Shown here: positions 10,701 through 20,162 of the stretch, one piece after another
How the letters are laid out: each line of letters starts with the position of its first letter
How positions within the stretch are numbered: position 1 is the first letter of the stretch
NCBI GenBank assembly: GCA_949752735.1
Contig: OX457036.1
Location: 94,566,698 to 94,630,697 of the forward strand
From: Lumbricus terrestris
Lineage: Eukaryota > Annelida > Clitellata > Crassiclitellata > Lumbricidae
Direction: 5' to 3'
DNA: 64,000 nucleotides
The notes under the pieces: generated by a model
Databases searched by the model: none
Told to the model about the DNA's origin: nothing
What the model saw: the letters and a program-made list of their open reading frames with translations, nothing else
Made by a program: the position numbers and the translations under genes

Positions 10701-13700
10701 TAGTATAGCCTAATGTAGATCTGGGTAATATCTCGGCTTTTTCGCCGGCGCAATATCAAATCAAATCCGCAATAGGCAAGTTGTCTGGTTAATTTCCACA
10801 AGAGGACAGAATTTCGGGAAGTAAAGTGAAAGAGACATAGGGTGGTATTCGGTGGATATGATTGGTGGCGATGATGGCGGTCGTTGTGTTGCGCACGATT
10901 GCCACCAGGATTGGATGACTTTCAAGAAGAAGTCGGTTTTAGTCGTGAGTGGAAGACTCCAGGCTGTGTGTAACCGAGGAAGCGGTTAAATTCGCAGTCT
11001 AAAGAGGAAAGAGGAGGAAGGATAATCTCTCCACTGACAGTCTACTAATTGCTTCGGAGTTGACCAGAGGGCTTAAGTGGAGGAGATCTATGGCTTGAAT
11101 GAAATGTCTGCACTGATATCAGAAGCGTCGAAATGAACATCAGGCGACAAACGCATCATCATCATGGTGATATGGACAATGACTGTGGTTGTGAGGTATT
11201 CTTGGTTATCAGAGCTATATATAGCGCTATATATAGAGAGCTATATATCATATACCGTACGCCGTACGGTATATATATACACTGTGTCCGGAAACAAGGG
11301 ACCCATTTTGTAAATATGAAAATAAATAGTAAATATTCATCGATTTTTACAATTCAAACGACATTTTTATCCTAACATATTTGTCTAACAATTGTGAAAA
11401 TATAAAAGTTCCAGTCTCGTTAAGCGGACTCTGGTGATAGCAACATTCACTCAATGATGCTGTTATTGCTGAAGGTTTAATCCATAACTTTGGTTTTGCT
11501 GTAGATAAAATTATTTAAGTCTACTGAGCATCAACGGTTGGCGAATAATACTAGAATAATGCTAGAATAATACTAGAATAATACTAGGCCGCATTTAGGT
11601 CCGTTTCGTAAATCCTAACTAAAGAGGTATAATCACTTGAACAAATACTCGCAAGTTCTCAATGAAAAATGTTGGCCTTAGACCTGAAACAACTTACCAT
11701 TGGTTATTCGGAATTCACTCTGTTTCACCTTATTTATGTGCAAACTTCACACTCACTTGATGGATGCTGAGTGCTGCTAAGCTGCTGAATATCATCCATG
11801 AATCATCCCAATTCTTTAATTTGTACTGAATGCTTTGCTTACATTTAATGAATGATGTGGACACACACGACATCATCTTATGACATTTCCAAGGGATTTA
11901 GTTAACTATTTAAAACATAGTTATTTTCTCTTACTTACATAATTATATGCATGACCTATTGCTGTTTCTTTTTACTTGTACCAGGGCAACCCTCATGACA
12001 GTGGAACAGTAGTCACTTATGGGTGCTCTCTCTTTGCTTTTTGTCAACGTCAGTATTCGCCGAGTATAGAAAGATGTTTTCTTATTGTTACTTGAAGCAA
12101 TAATGCTGGGGCTAAACTGCGTAAGATCAGTCTATTAGGCTAGTTGAATCAGCAATCTGTGTTTCCAGATGGGAAGTCGCGTCACTTGGCAGGTGGCTGG
12201 GGTGCTACTGATGGCAGCTGGAATCTTTGGAAAGTTCGGAGCTATCGTGGCCACAATTCCAGATCCGGTTCTTGGTGGAATCATGTTGGTCTGCCTTGGA
12301 ATGGTCGTCTCTGTTGGTCTGTCCAACATCCAGTTCGTTGATCTGAACGGTGGAAGGAATCTGATGATCCTAGGAACATCTATTTTGGTCGGATTGACCG
12401 TTCCAAACTGGATTCTGAGCAACACGGACTATATCAACACAGGCAAGCTAAGCAATTTCGTTTAGTTTCAGGATTTAAATATTTACCTCATTACTTAGCA
12501 ATACCATACCAGTCGAGAAACAGAAATCTAGTGCCCTGTGCAGAGCAGTCACGAGTCCTTGAGCTATCTTTAGGTTTAACTAGACAATTAAATTTTAAAA
12601 AACGAGTTAAATAATAAAAGTGCACACACACACCTTAATTTCCAAAACATTCTACTGCATAACAGAGTGAACCATGTATGAAATGATTTAAATACTGTTA
12701 CTAGATTATTATGCAGTCATTCATGTACATTGTTGGAACAATAAATTTTAATTTCAAATTTATTGCTAACCCCAATGTTAGGTCAATGACCTATTGTGTG
12801 TTGGCTGTAAAATGCCTTCATTTCTCGGTGTTTATCTTGTACAGGAAACTCACAGATTGACCAGATGTTGATGATCATGCTGGGCACTCCAATGTTCGTC
12901 GGTGGCTTTGTCGGATGTCTTCTCGATAACACGATGCCTGGTAAACAATGCCTCTTCACCTTTCTCAATGTTAACAGAAATCCCAAACAACAACCCGCGA
13001 AACTGAATCCTAGATAATAACACTGCACAACAGTGTTTTGGTTTCCTGAACACTTTCAGGTGTTTCTTATGCAGTTTTTGCTGCTGATCACGAAAATCAC
13101 CTTGAAATTGTCCCATCACGTAACGTTTTTGAGAAATCTTCAAATTTTATATTTGTTTTCATGTTTTTAAGATATAACGTTTTAATAAGCTTTGTGTAAC
13201 TGAGGTATGTCCAGGTATGCACTTGGGATAGTTTACATAATGTTTGTCGTGTATAATAAAATAAACTTGGACCTGCATATTCATTAATGCTGGTTGGAAT
13301 CTGCCTGCAAAAGTTCTAAACCCTATTAAAGTCGCTTCCCAGCATACATGTACATGTAAAATTGTATATCCCTCTGAGAAAGTTGACATCAGTTTGTTTG
13401 CATTTTGATGTCTATTTCCAAAGTTTAGTTTTGTCTACATGTATGCAATATGCATAACAAGTTAGCCAGATTTTTTTAGACAGGCTTTAAACTATAATAT
13501 ATTTTAAAACGGTTGTTGTCATCAGAAATATCTCGCCAGTGTTGCAACAGGCGTGATACATGTACGTTGTTTGCCGCATTTGTGGAGTATTATAGGCTAT
13601 GCTATGAGTCAGCCTCAGAGACACACACCATGACTGGATTTGTCAATAAAGCATATGAGATGTACCTTTGGTTGCAAGGCTGGAGAGGCAGCCAAAGAAT

Positions 13701-16317
13701 GGAATTTGATGTGGAAGATGTGGTGTAGATCTTAGAGTTTGACTCCGGGGGTCCTGCGAAAGCAATGCTGTTTGCCATCCCGATGGTCTTGCGAGAACAG
13801 AAAGATCATGTGACGGACTGCTAATTTTGTCTCACTAATGTTTCTGGTTTCTCGGGCAAGAATAAGAACGGAACTGAATACCCAGACCGTCATTCGACAA
13901 TGATGCCAGCGCCACACAATGAAAGTTTTCATATACCGAAGCCACCAGAGAAATGGAGCTTAGACAAAGGAGATGAAGATGCTGCATTGATCCAGCCAGG
14001 AACGAATATGCAGCTGCTGACGGTGATACGGATTTTCAAGTAGGTAGGTCTGTGTCTGGTGAGCCTCATCTCATCACACAGTTAGACTTAGGTTTGTCGA
14101 AAGCAAAAGCTGAACAACTGGATTCAAGACTCTAGTTTGCTGTCACAAAGTACTGGACAGAAATCGATCCGACAAAGATATATCTGCCTTCTCTTCACTT
14201 AAAGCTGGAACTGATGAAAAGTTTTGGTAAAAGCCATGCACAAGGATGGTGAAGGTTTTCTTCATCTGCAGCAGAAGTCCCCAAGAATAAGTGATGCCAA
14301 GATCTAGGAAGGTATTTTTGTGCACGAATCTACAGATCAGACACATCACCAATGATAAGCAGCTTGAACATCTGCTGGAGAGACCAGAGACAATCGCCTG
14401 GAAAGCATCCAAGGGTGTTGTGGAGAATTTTCTTGGTAATTACAGAGCAACAAATTACATTCAACTGGTTAACAGACTTTTTGCAGCATACAAAGACATG
14501 AAATGCAACATGTCACTTAAGATTCACTTCCTGCATTCTCACTTGGACTTCTTCCCTGCAAATCTATAGGTGCAGTCAGTGATGAATATGGAGAACGGTT
14601 TCACCAGGACATTGCGACAATGGAAAACCTTACCAGGGCAACTGGAATCCGTCAACGTTGGATGCCTATATCTATTGCTGGACACTCAAACGAGATGCAC
14701 CAGACACTGAATACAAACGAAAATCAACATCAAGACATTTTAGGCCCATTATAAAACTGTAACTGAATCTCAGATACAGTGTAAGCTTACACATGCAACC
14801 GAGCGTTCCGGGTATAATTATGATACTTTAATTTTGCTTTTTTCAAAATTTTGTGATACAATCATTCTGAAATGACATTTTCTTTGGATTTGAATTGCTC
14901 TGTCATCAGCACCCACAATTTTGGGACGAATGTTTTACATTTGCTGTCGAGTGGCATTATGTTACACGTATAGGCCTGTTGCAAATGTATGCAACTATGG
15001 GCATTTCTGTGGACAACTTGCATGTCATTTTTCTCAAAAACCTTACGTGATAGAAACATTCTGAGAACACCACTGTTTTCAGCATGCCAAATTCTATATA
15101 AAACAGTTGAAGTTTTTTAGGAAATCAAAAAAAGGTTAAAATTTGTTGTGCAGTGTAATCGATCCAACCCTCGCTGAGTAGAACATTGAGAAGATTATGT
15201 AGGACCTGACTTTCATTTCCACTTCTTTTTCCTGTGATCACACTTACCCGAAATGAAGGCAACTTCATTCAAAATCATTTTCTACATGTCAATTTTCATT
15301 GTCTTTGTCCACAGTTCATGCTATTAGCAGCGGCGGTGCATGAACTGTGGATAAAGACAATGAGAATTGAAGCCTGCTAATAAAACTAACAGCATCACCC
15401 ACTATTTGATCGACGTCTTCCACTGAACCCACTCCCACTCATACTATTTCCAATGGGAGCTACGATCAGTGTTCCCACTTTTACTAATATAAACAAACAA
15501 TTCTAGTATGAGATTTATTCCCTCTTCATTCTTTATTTGATCAACTGCTGGTTTATATGCTTATACCTTATGCGGTTACTAGTCTCTACTTTTGTTGACG
15601 TTGTCTTTGCGTGTTCTTCCACCTCTCTAATGTTCGACACATCAGATTCAACCAATAATTATACGTCCATTCAACGCTACTGCTGTCTGCTGTCGCTTCT
15701 GCGATTGAAACCGATATTACACAACTATAGTATACTAGAACCTGAAATTGCCTGTTTCTGACACAAAGTCTGAAGACACTACTAGATACTGCCGAGTGTA
15801 TAACTGACTTGTATTTAATGTGTTGAGTGTAGTATGAATTTTAGATAGTTTGGCTTAAGTTCACAAAGGCCATTTCATTATGACACCCGAAATTCCACTT
15901 GCCCAGTTCAAGCACAGTTTGATTTAATCTTAAGAAGAGTTTGTGACATTTCTGAACATTTCCGGGGCTGTTTCCACACCATAAAATTGCAATAAAAATT
16001 ATTTATGATCACCAAAAGTAGTTGATGACTGATTGTCTTGATGTACATTTATAGGAACCTTGAAGGAAAGAGGAATGTCATCCTTCCACAAGACTGAAGC
16101 AGAGGTCGAGAGCAAAGATAAAGTTGAGGTTGAATCTGGCAGCAGTAACTTCAACAGCAAGATGTCTGTTTATGATTTGCCGTGTATGAAGTATTGCTGC
16201 ATTCGTGACCATCGCATCTTCTCTTACCTTCCGTTCTTACCTTGCTACAAAGATCGATCGCTTGGGATAAAGAGATATTGCCGTTGCGGTAGCAAAACAA
16301 GGGAGACTCGAATCTGA
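1274..16317 (+). CDS. SLC23-family (nucleobase-ascorbate transporter) gene, copy A, 11 exons
   Basis: Predicted 643-aa multi-pass membrane permease of the SLC23/NAT family (Na+-ascorbate or nucleobase transport at the plasma membrane). Exons: 1274-1489, 1912-2069, 6284-6384, 6779-6888, 7881-8062, 8662-8782, 9565-9721, 10418-10671, 12169-12442, 12845-12940, 16055-16317; summed length 1932 nt, in frame. Family hallmarks: PPWY before TM1; IGPLTIAPSVSLIGL in exon 5; ESIGDYYATAR and PPPPTHAMNRG in exon 8 (TM8 Glu374 kept); NAT signature region QTVGFVPLTG at 424-433; IPDPVLGGIM and NIQFVDL in exon 9; FVGG..DNT in exon 10. Length fits vertebrate SVCTs (about 600-650 aa). Odd: the TM1 QH motif reads QQ (72-73), the NAT motif Asn is Thr425, and intron 9 uses a GC donor. 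The C-terminus ETRI fits a class I PDZ ligand. Family assignment is firm; substrate is unknown. Confidence 0.93.
1912..2069 (+). CDS. copy A exon 2
   Basis: Residues 73-125, rest of TM1 and TM2. The first codon is CAA (Gln) where family members carry the His of the QH motif. Acceptor ggtttcag; phase-2 donor AG|gttact. Confidence 0.9.
2161..2743 (+). mobile_element. non-LTR retroposon (SINE-like or LINE 3' piece) with short-repeat tail
   Basis: Flanked by a 10-bp direct repeat gaaaagctcg (2151-2160 and 2744-2753), read as a target-site duplication. The right end is a short tandem tail of gatat units, as in retroposons that end in simple repeats. Inside, a block of about 73 bp (2169-2243) recurs at 2337-2409, each with a small hairpin cacaggga/ttccctgtg. 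No reverse transcriptase is present. The flanks outside match copies B and C; the insert does not. Confidence 0.6.
2945..5940. mobile_element. large foldback element, ~1.4-kb inverted arms
   Basis: The left arm (about 2945-4352) and right arm (about 4513-5940) are near-identical inverted copies, so the strand could fold into a hairpin with a loop of about 160 nt. Each arm has two direct units of about 350 bp (left: 2945-3300 and 3301-3655, each opening tagtcgggtcaatct) and then about 700 bp of other sequence. The ends gtcggg...cccgac are flanked by TA. Copies B and C lack it at the matching intron position. No transposase is seen; it is non-autonomous. The inner arm and loop look like captured host sequence. 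Confidence 0.8.
4430..4801 (-). pseudogene. captured Onecut (HNF6)-like gene fragment inside the foldback
   Basis: Read on the minus strand, one frame runs MAHQSAHPYEPYTRGG (from 4801) through Ser/Pro-rich sequence, a stop, a His-rich run (HHHQHHHQHHHL), a stop, then MEEINKKDLAQKTSSELK (4519 down) ending with a stop at 4430. The last part matches the start of the Onecut CUT domain (family pattern MEEIN.K..AQ...ELK.YS.P) at about 15 of 27 positions, from memory. Vertebrate Onecut proteins also carry a His-rich tract before the CUT domain. The inner left arm (4086-4352) repeats the first part on the + strand. Internal stops make it a pseudogene. The identity is inferred, not searched. Confidence 0.5.
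6284..6384 (+). CDS. copy A exon 3
   Basis: Residues 125-159: LPVIQGSSFAILPVIASLMATPQWRCPASIHGN, TM3 and the start of the large outer loop. Acceptor ttttcag, phase-1 donor G|gtaacg. This exon differs more between the paralogues than exons 5-8. Confidence 0.88.
6609..6715 (+). repeat. trinucleotide tract (GTC/ATC)n
   Basis: Imperfect tract of gtc, atc and cat units in copy A intron 3. Open frames over it only encode homopolymer runs. Confidence 0.85.
6779..6888 (+). CDS. copy A exon 4
   Basis: Residues 159-195, extracellular loop with an N-glycosylation sequon (NSS) ending IWKPRMRE, which matches the family's 'HPRIRE' position. Acceptor ctgctgcag, phase-0 donor gtacgc. It is 110 nt here against 131 in B and 140 in C. 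Confidence 0.87.
6898..6955 (+). repeat. (CAT)n microsatellite
   Basis: About 19 near-perfect cat/atc units starting 10 bp after the exon 4 donor, continuing as a degenerate cat/cgt tract to about 7035. Confidence 0.95.
7484..7790 (+). repeat. compound pyrimidine/CA/CTGT microsatellite
   Basis: CT-rich stretch, then (CA)n at 7582-7634, then (TCTG)n to about 7780, in copy A intron 4. Copy B has a similar CT/CTGT tract at the same intron position. Confidence 0.95.
7881..8062 (+). CDS. copy A exon 5
   Basis: Residues 196-256 with IGPLTIAPSVSLIGL, the most conserved exon of the three genes (3 nt differences from copy C over 182). Acceptor tttgtcag, phase-2 donor TC|gtaagt. Confidence 0.92.
8235..8530 (+). 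repeat. dispersed repeat (SINE-like family), copy 1
   Basis: Shares the order gctaaacagaacggtcttgag / aattattcc.gag / aagcg..g..aagcgga with 57655-57870 and partly with 32085-32190. It lies in intron 5 of copy A and has no coding content. Confidence 0.55.
8662..8782 (+). CDS. copy A exon 6
   Basis: Residues 256-296 (STAAVFILVSQLLKDVQVPF ... VFRLFP). Acceptor catctag, phase-0 donor gtgagt. Confidence 0.9.
9020..9419. mobile_element. foldback MITE with 16-bp tandem arms and telomere-like interior
   Basis: A perfect 8-bp direct repeat ggttttgc flanks it (9012-9019, 9420-9427). The left arm has three 16-bp units with gtccactattccga (9027, 9043, 9059); the right arm has three inverted units (9367, 9383, 9399). 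Between them lies 250 bp of degenerate ccctaa/cccaac repeats. The structure resembles sea-urchin TU foldbacks. It lies in copy A intron 6. Confidence 0.75.
9565..9721 (+). CDS. copy A exon 7
   Basis: Residues 297-349 (PIFAIAFGWILCFILTATG, TM segment, then ELGYRARTDTKTE and WLFFPYP). Acceptor cttcag, phase-1 donor G|gtaaaa. Family members have 'ARTD' at the same place. Confidence 0.92.
9722..10417 (+). other. copy A intron 7
   Basis: Contains a short cac/atc tract at 9857-9909. Otherwise nothing recognisable. Confidence 0.7.
10418..10671 (+). CDS. copy A exon 8 (TM8 and NAT signature)
   Basis: Residues 349-433. Carries ESIGDYYATARACG and PPPPTHAMNRGIAMEG. It ends with the NAT signature region QTVGFVPLTG, in which the usual Asn after Gln/Glu is Thr. 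Acceptor cctatag, phase-0 donor gtcagt. Confidence 0.94.
10672..12168 (+). other. copy A intron 8
   Basis: Colinear in patches with intron 8 of B and C (for example tggtggcgatgatgg near 10863 and gatgtgg near 11852). It holds two AT-rich palindromes at 11215-11275 (ctatatatag...; accgtacgccgtacggt) but no element that can be bounded. Confidence 0.6.
12169..12442 (+). CDS. copy A exon 9
   Basis: Residues 434-525 (GSRVTWQVAG ... IPDPVLGGIM ... NIQFVDLNGGRNLMILG ... DYINTG). Acceptor tttccag. The donor is non-canonical: ACAG|gcaagc, phase 1, joined to exon 10 by a split Gly codon. Confidence 0.9.
12845..12940 (+). CDS. copy A exon 10
   Basis: Residues 525-557, NSQIDQMLMIMLGTPMFVGG ... DNTMP; matches the family 'VDQ...MFVGG...DNT.PG' segment. 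Acceptor cttgtacag, phase-1 donor G|gtaaac. Confidence 0.9.
13670..14760 (+). pseudogene. degenerate transposon-associated ORF of an unnamed invertebrate family
   Basis: Scattered frames give WSLDKGDEDAAL, then GVVENFLGNYRATNYIQLV, MSLKIHFLHSHLDFFPANL (14291-14569) and, in another frame, VSDEYGERFHQDIATMEN. I recognise these as parts of a multi-copy uncharacterised protein common in arthropod, cnidarian and echinoderm genomes and probably spread by DNA transposons. Frameshifts and stops show it is dead. It lies in copy A intron 10 and is absent at the same place in B and C. The family's function is unknown to me. Confidence 0.5.
15289..15370 (+). repeat. perfect short hairpin, 33-bp stem, 16-nt loop
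   Basis: Arms 15289-15321 and 15338-15370 pair over all 33 positions, counting two G:U wobbles; the loop is 15322-15337. Size fits a pre-miRNA-like hairpin or a tiny MITE, but there is no evidence of expression. Confidence 0.8.
16055..16317 (+). CDS. copy A exon 11 (terminal)
   Basis: Residues 557-643: GTLKERGMSSF, charged linker, SVYDLPCMKYCCIRDHRIF, basic tail ending RETRI and TGA. The YDLP..M..C segment corresponds to the SVCT cytoplasmic tail ('SYDFPIGM'). Acceptor atttatag. Confidence 0.9.
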
Positions 16318-16318
16318 C

Positions 16319-16324
16319 AATAAA
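16319..16324 (+). terminator. AATAAA just after the copy A stop
   Basis: AATAAA begins 2 nt after the TGA; a second lies at 16556-16561 and is a more usual distance for a 3' UTR. Confidence 0.45.
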
Positions 16325-16734
16325 CAACAACGCCGTTTATACGACAGTTTATGCAGTGGAACAGCGTAACATGCTCTCATATTTGTTGGACATTGCCTGA
16401 TTTTGATTAGATGCAAAGACCACATAATTATTTTTATCGACGACTGTATTTCGACATCATCTTGCTTCCATTGTTCAAAAGTGCGCCTGCGTCCAAAGGA
16501 CAGAATTTGCCGATGGTTTTGAGCAATCGTTAAGAACATGTTTAAAATTCCAGCAAATAAAAATTATGCCTACCTATTCAATGGGATCTCGTGGCAATAC
16601 TTTCCTCGTTGAATGCTCAGTCCTCTAACCATTCGGACTTTCGTTATACATGAATGTATGAATGTTGACACTCTGTAATTTAGGAAAGTTAAAACTGCGA
16701 CATGTCGTCGCCTAAGAATTATCTTGTCGTATAG

Positions 16735-16898
16735 CCTAGAGGACGTCAAAGAAAAACATGGATCGACAACATAAGAGAAGATCTAGAGGAAAAGCACATG
16801 GATGTGAGGAATGCCATGGATATCATCAAGGATAGAGCAGCCTGGAGACGTCATGTAAAAGCCTCATCGTCGGCGCGGCCGGACGGAGGAGAGCGATG
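16735..16898 (+). pseudogene. 3' end of an RTE/Jockey-type LINE ORF
   Basis: Open frame PRGRQRKTWIDNIREDLEEK ... DRAAWRRHVKASS ... stop, the typical C-terminal tail of LINE reverse-transcriptase ORFs (G.R..W.DN...D ... DR..W). Only the tail is present, so it is a 5'-truncated copy. It is followed by a tgatgatag simple tail. Confidence 0.65.
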
Positions 16899-17232
16899 AT
16901 GATAGCCTATCCACGTTTTTTTTTAGATAAAACGTTTTAGTGTTTATTTGTAGCAAAAGTTGTTTTTTCCTTCTGCTTTAATAGCTATAGGTAATACAAG
17001 TCGTTTTACAGATATTCAACAAAACTCTCTGTCGAATGCCCAGCTTCAAGATTTTTTTCGTTTCTCCATGGTGTAGAAATACTTTGCTGTATGTTTAGAG
17101 AAAGCTCATCATTGAGATACAGCAAACAGTACACGATTGAGGAGTCATTGCAGCCATAACACTACAATTTATCTGTCCTAATCTTGTAGCATTCCTGTAT
17201 AGGCCTATTCTATGAGTGAGTTGTATTGCATA

Positions 17233-17451
17233 CAGTGGCGGCGCCAGGATTTCAGTTTTGGGGGACTGAATCCTCGCGGGGTAAATTTTCCATTTTATTT
17301 TTCATCCGCCAAAATTTCTGACGACCTTGTTTAGACATTTTGTCGAAATCTCATAATGGATGTATATGTCCCTTTTTTGGTAAGGGGGGGGCCTAGCCCC
17401 CGGATGGCCTTTTTAGGGGGTTTAGCCCCTAGCGCCCTGGCGCCGCCACTG
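17233..17451. mobile_element. hAT-type MITE, family 1 copy a
   Basis: Terminal inverted repeats cagtggcggcgccagg / cctggcgccgccactg. The flanking 8-mers attgcata and atcgcatg match at 6 of 8. Interior shared with 19936-20162 (ttcatccgccaaaatttctgacgacc). Confidence 0.8.
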
Positions 17452-17518
17452 ATCGCATGCGTTAATAGTGAATGTCATTGATTAGTTTTGGTCATCCTGA
17501 TTGCAAGAACGCGTTCTT

Positions 17519-17694
17519 CATGGGCGGAGTTTGATTTCCGTTCTTGGAGGGGCTAAAGCCTTCTTGGGGTGGGGGGGCTAAGCCCGGGAAACTGTACCAT
17601 TTACAATTTTACACGGTTTAAAAAATGGATCTGGGTCTTCTTTTGGAGGGCTTAGCCCCCCCTAGCCCCTGATAAACTCCGCCCATGGCGCTCT
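17519..17694. mobile_element. hAT-type MITE, family 2 copy a
   Basis: Ends catgggcggagttt / aaactccgcccatg (inverted, closing at 17687); flanking 8-mers gcgttctt and gcgctctt differ at one base. The interior (gttcttggagggg, gggtcttctt) recurs at 22965-23108. Confidence 0.78.
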
Positions 17695-17759
17695 TACTTG
17701 TTTAACGACACTGCCATGTCAAAGGTGATTAGTGTCGCCACGCCATGTATTGTAGGTCC

Positions 17760-17905
17760 CCGTGGACGGACCGTGCTAGCCCGAAATTTTGAATCTCTGA
17801 AATAGCCACTTTCGGGAAGCGAACCGCGGCCCGCAGCTCTATTTCACAGAGTCGCGTACAGACGCGCGGCCAGTGCTCTTACCGATGTAGCTAAGAGAGC
17901 CAGTA
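17760..17905 (-). repeat. tRNA-derived sequence with A and B boxes (SINE or tRNA pseudogene)
   Basis: On the minus strand a box-A-like tagctacatcggtaagagc near 17900 and a box-B-like ggttcgcttcccg near 17825 are present. The arms do not fold into a clean cloverleaf, so it is not a functional tRNA. Confidence 0.4.
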
Positions 17906-18429
17906 TTGCAAGAACGCCTTATAAGGTCAAACAGAGGCCTATGCGGGACCTCTGGCACGTGCGTGTGGAGAGCTAGCTACGCCACTGGAATAATATAGCG
18001 TTATAAATAGGCTAATTGTGTGGATGTCATAATCAGACATTTATTCGTGTAGGCCTACGTACATTTTGCCGAGGCCTACACGGTACACACCCGTACGCAA
18101 ATCACCTTAATCTCACAACCCCTCCCCTTCTGTGTGTACATTATTATATGGACAGCACAAGGCTATGAAGTTCAGCTACAGCTGCTGTTCGAAATGTCAT
18201 CCTTGTTCACGGACACACAACGCAGTCGTGGATGCCACTGTTTGATGGCCTGGTCGATGATCACGTGGTCAAACAGCTGGCACTCTTCGACCAGGTGATC
18301 GATGTAATGAATCTAAGAACGATAAACGCGCTACACAAGTAGCCTACACTCTCGATTTGATAGTCAACATGGATTAAGGTCTGAACTGTTGGGCGGTAAC
18401 AGCTGCTGGTAAGGAGAATGTCCAGGTTT

Positions 18430-18860
18430 GGAACAGGTCCTGCATTGGGACATGAGCACATGGCTTGCATTGGGACTATCTCAATGCAGGAAATTCATCC
18501 TAGGAAATGAAACTTAAATGGTTTTACTGTTTTATGTGCGCAACAGAATACTATCAGGATGGGTAGAGAACTAAAGATATGCTACGTTGCACTCACTTGA
18601 AATTGACCAGTAGGCTAGGCCTAAGGCTATTTTTTATTAGGATTTCATGGGTCAACGGAAGCTTGTTCGCATTGATTAAATTTCTGATAATATTATTGCT
18701 TAATCTACTCTAGTCACTCATTTAGACATTGTCAACTGGAATATACTCTATTTTACTCTAGGCCTACTAGATATGATTAGAACCAGATCTATAATTGCTT
18801 GTCCCAATGCTCCACATGCGTTGTCCCAATGCAGGCCGCTATGGTCTGAATTGGGACACA
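18430..18860. repeat. inverted clusters of a cattgggac motif
   Basis: The motif gcattgggac occurs at 18443 and 18470 in one orientation, and gtcccaatgc occurs near 18803 and 18820 in the other, about 330 bp apart. This matches the layout of the other minisatellite-armed foldbacks, but ends and target duplication could not be fixed. Confidence 0.45.
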
Positions 18861-19846
18861 TTTTTCCACAGAGGAAAAATCTAAATTTTTTGAGTTTATT
18901 CTTATTTATTTTATCGCAATAAAATTATTTTCCGTTCATGAAACGTTGCTGTTTCGGACTATATCAATAATACGCATGTAATAAAACTAGCACAGATTAT
19001 AGGCCCCTATGCCTTAAAATGTAAACATTGATCCAATGCTGGACATTCTCCCCTATATACATGTAGAGTCGGGTGCCACAGAGGACAGCTGCAGAGCAAT
19101 GGTATCACGTGATCACATGTTTCTTTATTATTTACACCAAAGCAAATGCCGCACTGGTATTTCATCGATGACGACGTCGACAGCATCTGAGTAAGTAAGC
19201 AAACATGATTTTTTAAACTTCGAATTAACCAACTATTTTTAAGATTCGATTTTTTCTGCTTACGCTGCATCAATTGAAGTAATATGTTGCAGATTTATTC
19301 GAAATCGCTGTTGGGCATAGCATTATAAGTTTTTTGATAGCCTATTGGCTATTAGTTTGGATTTCAAGCAGTTTTTTGCAAGCGTTTAGAGGTATACTAT
19401 TCATCGGTACACTGCGTAGTTATGCTACAATCACAACACATACCTAGCATTCATTCGGAATAAACATATTTGTATAGCAAAAGATAAAAATTCGAATAAA
19501 ATACAATCTTATGTTTTTCCAAGGCTCATATAATTATATATTTATCTGTATATATATATTTAAATTTTGCACATTCCGACATAGTTCATAGCCTACATTT
19601 CTCTGTTCCTGCCTAAGCTTCTGCAAAGCACGTCTTATTCCCCCCCAACCAGCCCAAATAGCGTCTTCCCCTTCAATCGGACTTGAATGCTTCAGTTAAA
19701 CTTAGGCCTATAGCCTGACTCTCTCGTTTTGAGCATATCTCTACAGATAATAGTCCTATCACTGCATGCGTCCACTGCAAGATCCTCCTTCCGAGACAGC
19801 TGGGATATGCCACTAAATGCAGTTTAAAAGCATTTCTCGGGACACC

Positions 19847-19847
<1 letters not shown>

Positions 19848-19900
<53 letters not shown>
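19848..19900 (+). repeat. (TA)n microsatellite
   Basis: About 26 perfect ta units. Confidence 0.97.
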
Positions 19901-19902
<2 letters not shown>

Positions 19903-19935
19903 ATTTATCTATACAGAAGGATAAACGTTCATAAA

Positions 19936-20162
19936 CAGCGGCGGCGCCAGGATTTCAGATTTGGTGGCTGAAGCCTCGGAGGAAATTTTCCATTTTCATT
20001 TTTCATCCGCCAAAATTTCTGACGACCTTTTTTTATTTATCCGGTCGAAAATCGTGTGGAAATACTTCAGTTTGCATGCAAAAAACCCGGATGACCATTT
20101 TTTTAGGGGGCTTAGCCTCTGATAGGCGGGCTTAGCCCCTAGGCCTCCTAGCGCCGCCACTG
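19936..20162. mobile_element. hAT-type MITE, family 1 copy b
   Basis: Ends cagcggcggcgcc / gcgccgccactg with a perfect 8-bp target duplication ttcataaa (19928-19935, 20163-20170). Non-autonomous, 227 bp. Confidence 0.88.
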
